Made by a program: the position numbers and the translations under genes | From: Xanthomonas cassavae CFBP 4642 | Lineage (GTDB): Bacteria > Pseudomonadota > Gammaproteobacteria > Xanthomonadales > Xanthomonadaceae | Assembly: GCF_000454545.1 (NCBI RefSeq) | Contig: NZ_CM002139.1 | Span: 4,344,616 to 4,408,615 of the forward strand | DNA: 64,000 nucleotides | Direction: 5' to 3' | Shown: positions 17,468 to 28,296 of the stretch, in pieces | How positions within the stretch are numbered: the first letter of the stretch is position 1 | Layout: every line of letters starts with the position of its first letter | The notes under the pieces: generated by a model | Databases searched by the model: none | The model's input: only the letters and a program-made list of their open reading frames with translations | What the model was told of the DNA's origin: nothing

Positions 17468-18198
17468 CAGGTGTCTCCCTTGCGCACAGTGCGCTGTTCG
17501 ATGCGTTTTTCCGGCGTGGCGTTGAGTACAAGGCGATCGACATAGATACCGGGCAGATGCACCTGATCCGGATCGATCGCGCCCAGCTCCACGATCTCCT
17601 CGACCTCGGCGACGCAGATGTGCCCGGCCATCGCGCAGGCCGGGTTGAAGTTGCGTGCGGTCTTGCGGAACACCAGGTTACCGGCGGTATCGGCGCGCCA
17701 CGCCTTGACCAGGGCGACGTCGGCCTGCAATGCGGTTTCCAGCACGTAGTGCTTGCCGGCAAACGCGCGGGTTTCCTTGCCCTCGGCCACGATGGTGCCG
17801 TATCCGGTGGCGGTGTAGAACGCCGGGATTCCCGCACCGCCCGCGCGCAGGCGCTCGGCCAGGGTGCCCTGCGGGTTGAATTCCAGCTCCAGTTCGCCCG
17901 CCAGATACTGGCGCTCGAATTCCTTGTTCTCGCCGACATAGGACGAAATCATCTTGCGGATCTGGCGGGTGGCCAATAACTGCCCCAGCCCGAATCCATC
18001 CACGCCGGCGTTGTTGGAAATCACCGTCAATCCGCTGACCCCGCTATCGCGCACGGCCGCAATCAGCGCCTCGGGAATCCCGCACAATCCAAAGCCGCCC
18101 ACCGCCAGGGTCTGGCCGTCGGCCAACACTCCGTCCAGCGCCGCCTTGGCATCGGCATGGCGTTTACCGCCTGCCGTACCACGTCCATCGTTGCGCAT
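17467..18198 (-). CDS. scoA: 3-oxoacid CoA-transferase subunit A
   Basis: 243-aa alpha subunit of the same CoA-transferase. The CoA-binding Gly-rich stretch [11 protein letters not shown] is present near residue 33, and [12 protein letters not shown] is a family signature. The ATG at 18198 is preceded by GAGGTGAGGG and is chosen over an in-frame start 32 codons upstream. The first gene of a two-gene operon, divergent from xanA with 134 bases between the starts. Confidence 0.92.
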   Translation of the reverse strand: MRNDGRGTAGGKRHADAKAALDGVLADGQTLAVGGFGLCGIPEALIAAVRDSGVSGLTVISNNAGVDGFGLGQLLATRQIRKMISSYVGENKEFERQYLAGELELEFNPQGTLAERLRAGGAGIPAFYTATGYGTIVAEGKETRAFAGKHYVLETALQADVALVKAWRADTAGNLVFRKTARNFNPACAMAGHICVAEVEEIVELGAIDPDQVHLPGIYVDRLVLNATPEKRIEQRTVRKGDT

Positions 18199-18332
18199 CA
18201 CCGCCCTCACCTCGCTGATGTGAAGCGGCCATTCTATCCGCTGACCGTTCCCTGTCCCTGTTCGCAATTCCGCCACACCCAAGACACGGCGCACCCGCTA
18301 AACTCGGGTGTCCCCCATTCCAGGAATTGCCC

Positions 18333-19679
18333 ATGACGCTACCCGCCTTCAAGGCCTACGACATCCGCGGCCGCGTGCCGGATGAACTCAATGAGGACTT
18401 GGCCCGCCGTATCGGTGTGGCGCTGGCGGCGCAGCTGGATCAGGGGCCTGTGGTCCTGGGCCACGACGTGCGCCTGGCGAGCCCGGCGTTGCAGCAAGCG
18501 CTTTCAGCCGGCCTGCGTGCCAGCGGCCGTGAGGTCATCGATATCGGCCTGTGCGGCACCGAAGAGGTCTATTTCCAGACCGATTACCTCAAGGCCGCCG
18601 GTGGCGTGATGGTGACCGCCAGCCATAACCCCATGGACTACAACGGCATGAAGCTGGTGCGTGAGCAGGCGCGCCCGATCAGTTCGGACACCGGCCTGTT
18701 TGCGATCCGCGACACGGTCGCGTCCGATACTGCCGCGCCCGGCGAACCGACCGCGAGCGAGCAGAGCCGGACCGACAAAACCGTCTACCTGGAGCACCTG
18801 CTCAGCTATGTGGACCGCAGCACGCTCAAGCCGCTCAAGCTGGTGGTCAACGCCGGCAACGGTGGCGCCGGCCTGATCGTGGACCTGCTGGCCCCGCACC
18901 TGCCGTTCGAGTTTGTGCGCGTGTTCCACGAGCCCGATGGCAACTTCCCGAACGGCATCCCCAACCCGCTGCTGCCGGAAAACCGCGATGCCACCGCCAA
19001 GGCGGTCAAGGATCACGGTGCGGACTTCGGCATTGCCTGGGATGGCGACTTCGATCGCTGCTTCTTCTTCGACCACACCGGCCGCTTCATCGAGGGCTAT
19101 TACCTGGTCGGCCTGCTGGCGCAGGCGATCCTGGCCAAGCAGCCGGGCGGCAAGGTCGTGCACGACCCGCGCCTGACCTGGAACACGGTCGAGCAGGTCG
19201 AAGAAGCCGGCGGCATTCCGGTGCTGTGCAAGAGCGGCCATGCCTTCATCAAGGAAAAGATGCGCAGCGAGAATGCCGTTTATGGCGGTGAAATGAGCGC
19301 GCACCACTATTTCCGCGAATTCGCCTACGCCGACTCCGGCATGATCCCGTGGTTGCTGATCGCCGAGCTGGTGTCGCAATCCGGTCGCTCGCTGGCCGAC
19401 CTGGTCGAAGCGCGCATGCAGAAGTTCCCCTGCAGCGGCGAGATCAACTTCAAGGTCGCCGATGCCAAGGCCTCCGTTGCCCGCGTGATGGCGCATTACG
19501 CCGACCTGTCGCCGGAGCTGGACCACACCGACGGCATCAGCGCCGATTTCGGTCAATGGCGTTTCAACCTGCGCAGCTCCAACACCGAGCCGCTGCTGCG
19601 TCTGAACGTGGAAACGCGCGGCGATGCCGCATTGCTGGAAAGCCGCACGCAAGAGATTTCCGACTTGCTGCGCGACTGA
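18333..19679 (+). CDS. xanA: Phosphomannomutase / phosphoglucomutase
   Basis: 448-aa alpha-D-phosphohexomutase that interconverts the 6- and 1-phosphates of mannose and glucose, feeding GDP-mannose and UDP/dTDP-glucose for xanthan and LPS. The phosphoserine loop is TASHNPMDYNGMK, the metal loop is DGDFDR, and the sugar specificity loop is GGEMSAHHYF. The length matches known Xanthomonas XanA. The ATG at 18333 follows AGGA. xanB starts 45 bases downstream, and both should share a transcript. Confidence 0.96.
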   Translation: MTLPAFKAYDIRGRVPDELNEDLARRIGVALAAQLDQGPVVLGHDVRLASPALQQALSAGLRASGREVIDIGLCGTEEVYFQTDYLKAAGGVMVTASHNPMDYNGMKLVREQARPISSDTGLFAIRDTVASDTAAPGEPTASEQSRTDKTVYLEHLLSYVDRSTLKPLKLVVNAGNGGAGLIVDLLAPHLPFEFVRVFHEPDGNFPNGIPNPLLPENRDATAKAVKDHGADFGIAWDGDFDRCFFFDHTGRFIEGYYLVGLLAQAILAKQPGGKVVHDPRLTWNTVEQVEEAGGIPVLCKSGHAFIKEKMRSENAVYGGEMSAHHYFREFAYADSGMIPWLLIAELVSQSGRSLADLVEARMQKFPCSGEINFKVADAKASVARVMAHYADLSPELDHTDGISADFGQWRFNLRSSNTEPLLRLNVETRGDAALLESRTQEISDLLRD

Positions 19680-19724
19680 TTTACCATCACCCCCCACTTT
19701 GACGCACTGGAGTTTCCCCCGCTC

Positions 19725-21128
19725 ATGAGCGACGTCCTTCCGATTATTTTGTCCGGCGGCTCCGGCACGCGCCTGTGGCCGCTGTCGCGCGAGTCCTACC
19801 CCAAGCAGTTCCTTCCGCTGGTCGGCGACAAGAGCATGTTGCAGGCCACCTGGCTGCGTGCCGCGCCCGTCGCGGGGCACGCACCCATCGTCGTGGCCAA
19901 CGAAGAGCATCGCTTCATGGCCGCCGAGCAGCTGCAGCAGCTGGGCGTCAAGCCCTCTGCCATCCTGCTGGAGCCCAAGGGCCGCAATACCGCGCCGGCG
20001 ATTGCGGTTGCTGCGCTGGAAGCCACGCGCGATGGCGCCGACCCGCTGCTGCTGGTGCTGCCCTCGGACCACGTGATAGGTGACGAGGCTGCATTCCAGG
20101 CTGGAGTGAAAGTTGCTGCCGAAGCAGCAGCACAAGACAAGTTGGTCACCTTTGGCATCAAGCCGACCGCACCCGAAACCGGCTATGGCTACATCAAGGC
20201 CGGCGCGGGCGCGGGCGTCAGCGCGGTTGAACGCTTTGTCGAAAAGCCCGACCTGGCGACTGCGCAGGGCTACCTGACGAGCGGCGAGTATTACTGGAAC
20301 AGCGGCATGTTCCTGTTCCGCGCCTCCCGCTACCTGGAAGAGCTGCGCAAGTTCCATCCCGCCATCGCCGACGCCTGCCAGACTGCGTGGCAGAACGGCA
20401 AGCGCGATGCCGACTTCACCCGCCTGGACAAGGACGCGTTCGCGGCCAGCCCGTCGGATTCGATCGACTACGCGGTGATGGAAAAGACTGCAGATGCGGT
20501 CGTCGTGCCGCTGGATGCCGGCTGGAACGACGTCGGATCGTGGTCGTCGCTGCTGGATGTGTCCGAGCAGGACGCGCAGGGCAATGCGCACCACGGCGAC
20601 GTGATCCAGCTGGATTGCCGCAACACCTATGCCTACGGTTCGCGCCTGATCGCCATGGTCGGCCTGGAAGACGTGGTGGTCGTCGAGACGCCGGACGCCG
20701 TGCTGGTCGGTCACCGCGATCGCATTCAGGAGGTGAAGGACGTGGTCAGCCAGATCAAGACGGCCGGCCGTTCCGAGGCAACCTGGCACCGCAAGGTCTA
20801 CCGCCCGTGGGGTGCTTACGATTCCATCGACATGGGCCAGCGGCACCAGGTCAAGCGCATCACCGTCAAGCCCGGTGCCGTGCTCAGCCTGCAGATGCAT
20901 CACCACCGCGCGGAACACTGGATCGTGGTCAGCGGCACTGCCGAAGTGACGCGTGGCGAAGAAGTGCTGCTGCTGACCGAAAACCAGAGTACCTACATCC
21001 CGCTCGGCGTGACCCATCGCCTGCGCAATCCGGGCAAGCTGCCGCTGGAACTGATCGAAGTGCAGTCCGGCAGCTATCTGGGCGAGGACGACATCGTGCG
21101 CTTCGAGGACACCTACGGCCGGGCATGA
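19725..21128 (+). CDS. xanB: Bifunctional mannose-6-phosphate isomerase / mannose-1-phosphate guanylyltransferase
   Basis: 467-aa enzyme making GDP-mannose, matching the known XanB length. The N-terminal nucleotidyltransferase domain has [19 protein letters not shown] and FVEKPD. The C-terminal cupin isomerase domain has [18 protein letters not shown] and the segment [22 protein letters not shown]-mannose from this enzyme is the substrate of Gmd encoded at 38.7-39.7 kb. A GC-rich hairpin follows. Confidence 0.97.
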   Translation: MSDVLPIILSGGSGTRLWPLSRESYPKQFLPLVGDKSMLQATWLRAAPVAGHAPIVVANEEHRFMAAEQLQQLGVKPSAILLEPKGRNTAPAIAVAALEATRDGADPLLLVLPSDHVIGDEAAFQAGVKVAAEAAAQDKLVTFGIKPTAPETGYGYIKAGAGAGVSAVERFVEKPDLATAQGYLTSGEYYWNSGMFLFRASRYLEELRKFHPAIADACQTAWQNGKRDADFTRLDKDAFAASPSDSIDYAVMEKTADAVVVPLDAGWNDVGSWSSLLDVSEQDAQGNAHHGDVIQLDCRNTYAYGSRLIAMVGLEDVVVVETPDAVLVGHRDRIQEVKDVVSQIKTAGRSEATWHRKVYRPWGAYDSIDMGQRHQVKRITVKPGAVLSLQMHHHRAEHWIVVSGTAEVTRGEEVLLLTENQSTYIPLGVTHRLRNPGKLPLELIEVQSGSYLGEDDIVRFEDTYGRA

Positions 21129-21428
21129 TCACGCGCCCAACGTAGACGGCAAGATCGACGGCGGCCCCTGGCCGCCGTCTTGCGTTATTGGTGACTCACT
21201 TTCGATTGCGACACGCTACGCGTGGGCAGATCAAAGGTCGCATGCTTGCGCAGGCTGCATTGCACACCTGTGCGTGCGGGCGACGCAACTGCATCGCCCG
21301 CCCTTCAATACCGTTTGGAAAGCCAAGCGGGGCCGCCTGCGAGGCGACAACAGCGCCGCATTGCGTGAACCTCATGGACGCCTAGACGAGCGGCATTGCC
21401 ACCCGCCAGAACCCGGCGCCGGCCCTGC
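21129..21428. other. Intergenic region between xanB and ugd
   Basis: 300 bases between convergent genes. It contains the xanB terminator hairpin at 21157-21179. I see no gene or further repeat in the rest. Confidence 0.6.
21157..21179 (+). terminator. Terminator after xanB
   Basis: GACGGCGGCC and GGCCGCCGTC pair around a CCT loop 28 bases after the xanB stop, followed by TTGCGTTATT. A strong stem with a short T-tract. Confidence 0.7.
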
Positions 21429-22595
21429 TCAGTTGTCGCCGAACAGATCGCGCGTGTAGACCTTGTCCTGCACGTCCTGCAATGCGTCGGCCATGCGGTT
21501 GCTGATGATGACGTCGGCCTCGCGCTTGAAGGTTTCCAGGTCGTTGACCACGCGCGAGCGGAAGAACTCCGGATCGCTCAGCGTCGGTTCGTACACGATG
21601 ATGTCCACGCCCTTGGCCTTGAGGCGCTTCATCACGCCCTGGATGCTGGACGAACGGAAGTTGTCCGAGCCGGCTTTCATGATCAGGCGATAGATCCCAA
21701 CCACCTTGGGATTGCGCCGCAGCACGTCGGCGGCAATGAAGTCCTTGCGGGTGGTGTTGGAATCGACGATCGCCCGGATGATGGTCTGCGGAACGCTCTG
21801 GTAGTTGGCCAGCAACTGCTTGGTGTCCTTGGGCAGGCAGTAACCGCCGTAGCCGAAGGACGGATTGTTGTAGTGGCTGCCGATGCGCGGATCCAGGCAG
21901 ATGCCTTCGATGATCTGACGGCTGTCCAGCCCGTGGGTGAGCGCGTAGGTGTCCAGTTCGTTGAAGTACGACACCCGCATCGCCAGATAGGTGTTGGCGA
22001 ACAGCTTGATCGCCTCGGCCTCGGTCGGCTCGGTGAACAACACCGGCACGTCGGGCTTGAGCGCGCCTTCCTGCAGCAGCCGCGCGAAGGTTTCCGCGCG
22101 CGCCGAGCGCTCGCCGACGATGATCCGGGAAGGGTACAGGTTGTCGTACAACGCCCGGCCTTCGCGCAGGAATTCGGGCGAGAAGATGATGTTGTCGGTG
22201 CCGAACTGCGCGCGCAGCTTGGCAACGTAGCCGACCGGAATGGTCGACTTGATCACCATCGTCGCCTGCGGGTTGATTTCCATTACCTTGGCGATCACCA
22301 CTTCGATCGAGCTGGTGTTGAAATAATTGGTGTCCGGATCGTAGTCGGTGGGTGTGGCGATGATCACGAACTCGGCGCCGGCGAACGCTTCGTTGGCGTC
22401 CAGCGTGGCCTTGAAGTTCAGGCCACCCTCGGCCAACGCGGCCTCGAGTTCCTTGTCGACGATCGGCGAGCGGCCTTCGTTGATCAGCTTGACCTTGGCC
22501 TCGACGATGTCCAGCGCCACGACCTCATGGTGCTTGGCGAGCAACACGCCATTGGACAGACCGACATAGCCGGTACCCGCGACAGCGATCTTCAT
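21429..22595 (-). CDS. ugd: UDP-glucose 6-dehydrogenase
   Basis: 388-aa enzyme oxidising UDP-glucose to UDP-glucuronate with two NAD+. The N-terminal Rossmann motif is [16 protein letters not shown]. The catalytic cysteine lies in [14 protein letters not shown]. The length equals the short (388-aa) Ugd class. AAGGAA six bases before ATG 22595 fixes the start. It lies downstream of rmlD on the same strand but 315 bases away, so it probably has its own promoter. UDP-glucuronate would serve xanthan, core LPS or UDP-xylose formation. Confidence 0.92.
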   Translation of the reverse strand: MKIAVAGTGYVGLSNGVLLAKHHEVVALDIVEAKVKLINEGRSPIVDKELEAALAEGGLNFKATLDANEAFAGAEFVIIATPTDYDPDTNYFNTSSIEVVIAKVMEINPQATMVIKSTIPVGYVAKLRAQFGTDNIIFSPEFLREGRALYDNLYPSRIIVGERSARAETFARLLQEGALKPDVPVLFTEPTEAEAIKLFANTYLAMRVSYFNELDTYALTHGLDSRQIIEGICLDPRIGSHYNNPSFGYGGYCLPKDTKQLLANYQSVPQTIIRAIVDSNTTRKDFIAADVLRRNPKVVGIYRLIMKAGSDNFRSSSIQGVMKRLKAKGVDIIVYEPTLSDPEFFRSRVVNDLETFKREADVIISNRMADALQDVQDKVYTRDLFGDN

Positions 22596-22910
22596 TGGAA
22601 TTCCTTGCGATTTTGGATGGGGGAGGAGGCAGCGCGCTGCGCGCAGGTCGTCGCGTGATGACGGTACGGCCGAGCCCGTCACGGGCCGGCGCGCCCGCTG
22701 GGGGACACGCAAGAACCTGCACGGTGCCGATCGATGCGATGCAGCGCACGCACGCGTCGCACCCGCTTCAGCGGCACATCCACGCCGGCTGCGACCTGCA
22801 CGAAGCAGTTCGTCGGCCCGGCGCGGACCAGTGCCAGATGGTAGCCGAAGCGAGGTGCAAGCTATGAGTCAGTGCTGAAGCCACACCGGCCCATCACGCC
22901 GCTCAGAAGC
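22596..22910. other. Intergenic region between ugd and rmlD
   Basis: 315 bases without a recognisable gene. It should contain the ugd promoter. No strong hairpin or repeat was noticed. Confidence 0.5.
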
Positions 22911-23810
22911 TCAATCGCGGGCAAGCGTGTCCAGCACCCGGCTCAGTCCGTCCTGCCAGTCGGGCAGACGGACGCCGAACGTGTCCTGCAGGCTGTGGGT
23001 ATCCAGCCGCGCGTAGGCCGGGCGCGTGGCCGGCGTTGGATAGTCGGCGGTGCTGATCGCCTCCACGCGCGGCACGCGGGCGAGCAGGCCGCGCGCATGC
23101 GCCCGGGCAAAGATGGCTTCGGCGAAACCGTGCCAGGAGGTCTGCCCCGCAGCGGTCAGATGCCACAGGCCGGAGGGTTCACCGGGCTGGCGTAGCGCGT
23201 GCGCCGTGATGTCGGCGATCAACGCGGCCGGCGTCGGCGTGCCGATCTGGTCGGCGACCACGCGTAGCACGTCGCGCTCAGCTCCCACGCGCAGCATCGT
23301 GCGCAGGAAATTGTGTCCATGCGCCGCGTAGACCCAGGCGGTGCGGAAGATCAGATGGCGGCCACCGGCCGCCTGCACTGCCTGTTCGCCGGCCAGTTTG
23401 CTCTGCCCGTACACGCCGAGCGGCGCGGTGGCGTCGTCCGGCCGATAGGGGCGCGTGCCCTGCCCATCGAAGACATAGTCGGTCGAATAATGGACCAAGG
23501 GCACATTGGCGCACGCGCACCATTGCGCAATGATCGCCGGCGCTTCGGCATTGGCACGGAAGGCCGCATCACGCTCCTGCTCGGCGCGGTCGACGGCGGT
23601 GTAGGCGGCTGCGTTGACGATACACGTTGGCGCAAGCCGATCCAGCAGCGCCCCTAGACTTTGCGGCGCGTCGAAGTCGGCGACCTCACACGCGGCACCA
23701 TCCGGCAACCGACCACTGCGGGTGCTGGCCAGGATCGGGCCATCGCCTGCCAATGCCCGCAGCAATTCCGTGCCCACCTGTCCATTGGCTCCAAGCACCA
23801 AGGTCGTCAT
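22911..23810 (-). CDS. rmlD: dTDP-4-dehydrorhamnose reductase
   Basis: 299-aa short-chain reductase for the last step to dTDP-L-rhamnose. NADPH motif GANGQVG lies at the start, the catalytic YGQSKLAGE holds the YxxxK pair, and STDYVFDGQGTRPYRPDD is a family signature. The start overlaps the rmlC stop by four bases. Last gene of the minus-strand rmlB-A-C-D operon. Confidence 0.96.
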   Translation of the reverse strand: MTTLVLGANGQVGTELLRALAGDGPILASTRSGRLPDGAACEVADFDAPQSLGALLDRLAPTCIVNAAAYTAVDRAEQERDAAFRANAEAPAIIAQWCACANVPLVHYSTDYVFDGQGTRPYRPDDATAPLGVYGQSKLAGEQAVQAAGGRHLIFRTAWVYAAHGHNFLRTMLRVGAERDVLRVVADQIGTPTPAALIADITAHALRQPGEPSGLWHLTAAGQTSWHGFAEAIFARAHARGLLARVPRVEAISTADYPTPATRPAYARLDTHSLQDTFGVRLPDWQDGLSRVLDTLARD

Positions 23811-24364
23811 GGCGCAAACACTGGCAGCCGCTCGCTCGACACGTCCTCAAGGAAGGGCGCTGCGGCATCCTTGGCCGAAAGTACCGGATCGGTGATCGGC
23901 CAGTCGATCCCGATCGCCGCGTCGTCCCAACGCACGCTTGCATCGGCTTCTTTGATGTAAACGTCCGTACAGAGGTAGCTGAAGAGCGCGCTCTCGGACA
24001 ACACCGCGAAGCCATGTGCAAAACCCTCCGGAATCCAGAACTGACGCTTGTTCTCTGCGCTCAATAGTGCGGCCACCCATTGCCCGAAATGCGGAGAGCC
24101 ACGCCTGATGTCGACGGCGACATCATAGACCTCGCCTTCCAGCACGCTGACCAGCTTCCCTTGTGGACGTGGCCACTGATAATGCAGGCCGCGAAGAACT
24201 CCTTTCGATGAACTCGAAACGTTGCTTTGGACGAAACTCGCAGGAAGCCCGTGCTTGGCAAAGCGCTCGGCATTCCAGCTCTCGAAGAAATATCCGCGCC
24301 CGTCGCCAAAGACCGCCGGCTCGATCAGCAGGCAGCCTGGCAACCCTGTATTTATCACTTTCAA
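23807..24364 (-). CDS. rmlC: dTDP-4-dehydrorhamnose 3,5-epimerase
   Basis: 185-aa cupin epimerase acting between RmlB and RmlD. Visible hallmarks include [34 protein letters not shown] with the catalytic His, and [14 protein letters not shown]. It overlaps both neighbours by ATGA, so translation of rmlA, rmlC and rmlD is coupled. The local sequence is richer in A and T than the flanking housekeeping genes. Confidence 0.96.
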   Translation of the reverse strand: MKVINTGLPGCLLIEPAVFGDGRGYFFESWNAERFAKHGLPASFVQSNVSSSSKGVLRGLHYQWPRPQGKLVSVLEGEVYDVAVDIRRGSPHFGQWVAALLSAENKRQFWIPEGFAHGFAVLSESALFSYLCTDVYIKEADASVRWDDAAIGIDWPITDPVLSAKDAAAPFLEDVSSERLPVFAP

Positions 24365-25248
24365 GAAACAACTCCGCGTTTAGCGAGTGAATGAAGATAC
24401 TGCCCGTACCCATTCTTCAACAGCGGCGCAGCGAGACGTTCCAGCTGACCGGCATCGATCCATCCTTGTCCAAAAGCCACTTCCTCCGGACAACAGACCT
24501 GCAGGCCCTGCCGTGTCTGTATCGTCTCAATGAAATTGGAGGCCTCGTGCAATGATTGATGCGTCCCCGTGTCCAGCCAGGCATAGCCTCGCCCCAATTG
24601 CTCCAGGTGCAGATTGCCCGAATCCAAATAGCATCGATTGAGATCGGTGATCTCAAGTTCGCCACGCGGTGACGGCTGCAGCGAGGCAGCATAGTCACTG
24701 GCCATCCCATCGTAGAAATACAATCCGGTGACTGCGTAGTTGGAACGTGGATTTGCAGGCTTTTCGGTGATGTCGACCACCTTGCCATGCTTGTCGAATT
24801 CGGCAACGCCATAGCGCTGCGGATCGTTGACCCAATAGCCGAAGATGGTGGCGCCCCGATCGCGTGCATCCGCCCGCCGCAAGGTGTCGGTCAGGCCATG
24901 ACCGTGGAAGATGTTATCGCCCAGTACCAGGCAGCTAGGCTTGCCGTCGACGAACTCGCGACCGATCAAATAAGCCTGGGCCAGGCCGTCGGGGCTGGGC
25001 TGTACGGCATAGCGGATATCGATTCCCCATTGTGAACCGTCGCCCAGCAGGCATTGAAACAACCCCTGCTCGTGCGGCGTGTTGATGATCAGAACATCCC
25101 GAATGCCGGCAAGCATCAGCACGCTCAGCGGATAATAGACCATTGGTTTGTCGTAGACCGGCAGCAGCTGCTTGCTGACGCCCTTGGTGATCGGATACAA
25201 GCGCGTACCGGATCCGCCTGCCAGGATGATGCCTTTACGTTGCGTCAT
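24361..25248 (-). CDS. rmlA: Glucose-1-phosphate thymidylyltransferase
   Basis: 295-aa enzyme making dTDP-glucose from dTTP and glucose-1-phosphate, the committed step to dTDP-rhamnose. The nucleotide-binding motif [20 protein letters not shown] is at residues about 8-27. Also typical are [10 protein letters not shown] and [11 protein letters not shown] 25248 (MTQRKGII) follows AGGAAA and is preferred over an upstream in-frame Met. Confidence 0.96.
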   Translation of the reverse strand: MTQRKGIILAGGSGTRLYPITKGVSKQLLPVYDKPMVYYPLSVLMLAGIRDVLIINTPHEQGLFQCLLGDGSQWGIDIRYAVQPSPDGLAQAYLIGREFVDGKPSCLVLGDNIFHGHGLTDTLRRADARDRGATIFGYWVNDPQRYGVAEFDKHGKVVDITEKPANPRSNYAVTGLYFYDGMASDYAASLQPSPRGELEITDLNRCYLDSGNLHLEQLGRGYAWLDTGTHQSLHEASNFIETIQTRQGLQVCCPEEVAFGQGWIDAGQLERLAAPLLKNGYGQYLHSLAKRGVVS

Positions 25249-25302
25249 GAAGTCGTTTCCTTTACTTGTCACGAATGCAGGCGCTGAACGCCAGGGTCTG
25301 CA

Positions 25303-26358
25303 TCAGGTTGTTGCGCCAATGCGTTCCAAGCGATAGCTGCCATCCAGCACGCCCTGCACCCAAGTCTCATGGCTCAAATACCACTCCACCGTCAATCCGA
25401 TACCTTGCTCGAAGGTATAAGCCGGCTCCCACCCCAGTTCATTCTTCAGCTTGGACGCGTCGATCGCATAGCGGCGATCGTGCCCAGGACGGTCGGTGAC
25501 GTGGATGATCTGGCTTGCGCGGGGTCGGCCGTCTTCGCGCGGACGCTGCTGATCGAGCAGCATGCAGATGGTCCGTACCACCTCGATATTCTGGCGTTCG
25601 GAGTTGCCGCCGACATTGTAGGTCTCACCGACCCGGCCCTTCGTCAGCACTGTACGGATCGCCTTACAGTGATCGCTCACAAATAGCCAGTCGCGTACTT
25701 GCTTGCCGTCTCCGTAGACCGGCAAAGACTCGCCGGACAGCGCTTTGGCAATCACCAACGGGATGAGTTTTTCCGGAAAGTGATACGGACCGTAGTTGTT
25801 CGAACAGTTGGTGGTGAGTACCGGCAGACTGTAGGTATGGTGGAATGCTCTCACGAGATGGTCCGACGCCGCCTTGGATGCCGAGTACGGCGAATTCGGC
25901 GCATAGGGTGTGGTTTCGGTGAACCTGCCGGTTTCACCCAACGAGCCATAGACCTCGTCGGTGGAAACGTGCAGGAACCGGAAGGCGGCACGAAGCCCAT
26001 CAGGTAGCGCCTTCCAGTAATCACGCACTGCCTCGAGCAAGGCGAGCGTGCCTACCACGTTGGTCTGGATGAACGCACCGGGACCGTCGATCGAGCGATC
26101 CACATGGCTTTCAGCGGCAAAGTTCAGTACCGCGTCGGGACGGTGCTCAGCCAGTATCCTCGTCACCAGCGCGCGGTCGCCGATGTCGCCCCGGATGAAA
26201 ACATGGTCCGGATTGTTCTCGATCGACGCCAAGGTGTTCAGGTTGCCAGCGTAAGTGAGAGCATCCAGATTAATCACCCGGACGCCGCGGGCAACCGCCT
26301 CCAGGACGAAGTTGCCGCCGATGAAGCCGGCGCCGCCGGTTACGAGCCAAGTTGCCAC
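25303..26358 (-). CDS. rmlB: dTDP-glucose 4,6-dehydratase
   Basis: 351-aa extended short-chain dehydrogenase converting dTDP-glucose to the 4-keto-6-deoxy intermediate. It begins [16 protein letters not shown], and the active site reads [14 protein letters not shown] with [11 protein letters not shown] before it. It starts at GTG 26358, nine bases after AGGAG; this gives the 351-aa length known for Xanthomonas RmlB. A second GTG two codons upstream is possible. First gene of rmlBACD, divergent from etfB. Confidence 0.95.
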   Translation of the reverse strand: MATWLVTGGAGFIGGNFVLEAVARGVRVINLDALTYAGNLNTLASIENNPDHVFIRGDIGDRALVTRILAEHRPDAVLNFAAESHVDRSIDGPGAFIQTNVVGTLALLEAVRDYWKALPDGLRAAFRFLHVSTDEVYGSLGETGRFTETTPYAPNSPYSASKAASDHLVRAFHHTYSLPVLTTNCSNNYGPYHFPEKLIPLVIAKALSGESLPVYGDGKQVRDWLFVSDHCKAIRTVLTKGRVGETYNVGGNSERQNIEVVRTICMLLDQQRPREDGRPRASQIIHVTDRPGHDRRYAIDASKLKNELGWEPAYTFEQGIGLTVEWYLSHETWVQGVLDGSYRLERIGATT

Positions 26359-26590
26359 TGCCACATTCTCCTGGTTGCGTGCCGCACGCGGCTCAATAAC
26401 CACACAGGATATATGCTGGATGCCGCGCAAGCCTTAAAGAACATCCGCGCACGCCAAGCGGAAGGACGTTCAAGCAACCGGTCATCCATACGCCATCGCA
26501 TGGTGAGCCCTCCCCGGTTAGAATGGCCCCACTCCCGAGCCTGCCGCCGCGGCCGGGCCTTCCCGCAACAGCTGAAGGATCTCGTACACG

Positions 26591-27337
26591 ATGAAAATCC
26601 TCGTCGCCTACAAGCGCGTGGTGGACTACAACGTCCGCATTCAGGTCAAGCCCGATGGCTCCGGTGTGGTCACCGACGGCGTCAAGCTCTCGCCCAATCC
26701 CTTCGACGAAATCGCCCTCGAAGAGGCCTTGCGCCTGCGCGACGCCGGCATCGCCACCGAGGTGGTGGTCGCCACCCTGGCCCCGGCCGATGCGGCCGCG
26801 CACCTGCGCAACGGGCTTGCGATGGGCGCCAACCGCGCCATCCACGTGGTCACCGACGCGGCCATCCAGCCGTTGACCGCCGCGCGCACCCTGCTCAAGC
26901 TGGTCGAGAAGGAACAGCCGGACCTGGTCATCCTGGGCAAGCAGGCCATCGACGACGACGCCAACCAGACCGGCCAGATGCTGGCCACCTTGTGGGGTCG
27001 CCCGCAGGCGACCTTCGCCGGCAAGCTGGTGGTCGCCGATGGCAAGGCCACGGTGACCCGCGAAGTCGATGCCGGCCTGGAGACGCTGGAAGTGGACCTG
27101 CCGGCAGTCATCACCACCGATCTGCGCCTGAACGAGCCGCGCTTCATCAAGCTGCCGGACATCATGAAGGCCAAGAGCAAGCCATTGGAAACGTTGGCAT
27201 TTGCCGACCTCGGTGTGGATACACATGACAGCCTGATCACCGCCCACTACGCCGCGCCATCCAAGCGCAGCCGTGGCGTCATGGTCAAGGATGCCGCCGA
27301 ACTGGTGGCCGCACTCAAGCAGAAGGGGTTGTTGTAA
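26591..27337 (+). CDS. etfB: Electron transfer flavoprotein beta subunit
   Basis: 248-aa AMP-binding subunit of ETF, which carries electrons from acyl-CoA and related dehydrogenases to ETF-QO (encoded at 13.1 kb). The N-terminus MKILVAYKRVVDYNVRIQVK and the signature DLVILGKQAIDDDANQTGQM are diagnostic. The stop codon overlaps the etfA start by one base (TAATG). Marks the conserved left border of the variable LPS locus. Confidence 0.97.
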   Translation: MKILVAYKRVVDYNVRIQVKPDGSGVVTDGVKLSPNPFDEIALEEALRLRDAGIATEVVVATLAPADAAAHLRNGLAMGANRAIHVVTDAAIQPLTAARTLLKLVEKEQPDLVILGKQAIDDDANQTGQMLATLWGRPQATFAGKLVVADGKATVTREVDAGLETLEVDLPAVITTDLRLNEPRFIKLPDIMKAKSKPLETLAFADLGVDTHDSLITAHYAAPSKRSRGVMVKDAAELVAALKQKGLL

Positions 27338-28281
27338 TGGCCAAGGTTCTCGTTGTTGCCGAACATCTCAACGGCCAGCTCAATGCGGCCACCGCCAAGA
27401 CCCTGAGCGCCGCGCAGGCGATCTCTGCTGAGTCCATCGACGTGGTCGTACTGGCAGCCGACCCGGCCGCCGTTGCAGCGCAGGCCGCACAGCTGGCCGG
27501 CGTCGCCCGCGTGCTGACCGTGGCCAATGCCGCCAACGAGCACGCCATCGCGCAGGTGCTGGGACCACAGATCGCCCAGCTGGCCGGCCAGGGCTACACT
27601 CATGTCTTCGGCCCCTCCACCACCTTCGGCAAGGATCTGATGCCGGTGGTTGCGGCACTGCTTGGCGTCAACCAGATCTCCGACCTGATGGCCGTCGAGG
27701 ACACTCATACCTTCAAGCGTCCGATCTATGCAGGCAACGCCATCATCACCGTCAAGGCACCGGCCGAGCAGATCGTGGTTGCTACCGTGCGCAGCGCCTC
27801 CTGGCCGGAAGCGGCCAAAGGCGGCAGTGCGGCGGTCGAGTCCGTCACGGTCGATGCCACCCTGCCGACGCATAGCCGCTTCATCGGCCTGGCGGCCGGC
27901 AGCTCCGACCGCCCAGACCTGCAGAGCGCCAAGCGCGTGGTCTCCGGTGGCCGCGGCGTGGGCTCGGCAGAGAACTTCCAGCACATCTACAGCCTGGCCG
28001 ACAAACTCGGCGCCGCCGTGGGCGCCTCGCGTGCTGCCGTCGATGCCGGCTACGTGCCCAACGAGCTGCAGGTCGGCCAGACCGGCAAGATCATTGCCCC
28101 GGAGCTGTACGTGGCGATCGGCATCTCAGGGGCGATCCAGCATCTGACCGGCATCAAGGACGCCGGCACCATCGTGGCGATCAACAAGGACCCGGAGTCG
28201 CCGATCTTCGAGATTGCCGATATCGGGCTGGTGGGGGATTTGTTTGCGCTGCTGCCGGAGTTGGAGGCTGCGTTGGGCTGA
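27337..28281 (+). CDS. etfA: Electron transfer flavoprotein alpha subunit
   Basis: 314-aa FAD-binding subunit of ETF. The C-terminal FAD region shows [14 protein letters not shown], then [17 protein letters not shown] and [12 protein letters not shown]. All are standard for EtfA. The next gene, a YbhN-type membrane protein, begins 15 bases after the stop, so the LPS genes on this strand may be partly read from the etf promoter. Confidence 0.97.
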   Translation: MAKVLVVAEHLNGQLNAATAKTLSAAQAISAESIDVVVLAADPAAVAAQAAQLAGVARVLTVANAANEHAIAQVLGPQIAQLAGQGYTHVFGPSTTFGKDLMPVVAALLGVNQISDLMAVEDTHTFKRPIYAGNAIITVKAPAEQIVVATVRSASWPEAAKGGSAAVESVTVDATLPTHSRFIGLAAGSSDRPDLQSAKRVVSGGRGVGSAENFQHIYSLADKLGAAVGASRAAVDAGYVPNELQVGQTGKIIAPELYVAIGISGAIQHLTGIKDAGTIVAINKDPESPIFEIADIGLVGDLFALLPELEAALG

Positions 28282-28296
28282 GGCCCGTCTGCTGCA

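Noticed and set aside
18504..21017. An 837-codon minus-strand open frame opposite xanA and xanB
   Set aside because: Antisense shadow of two known genes; no domain recognised.
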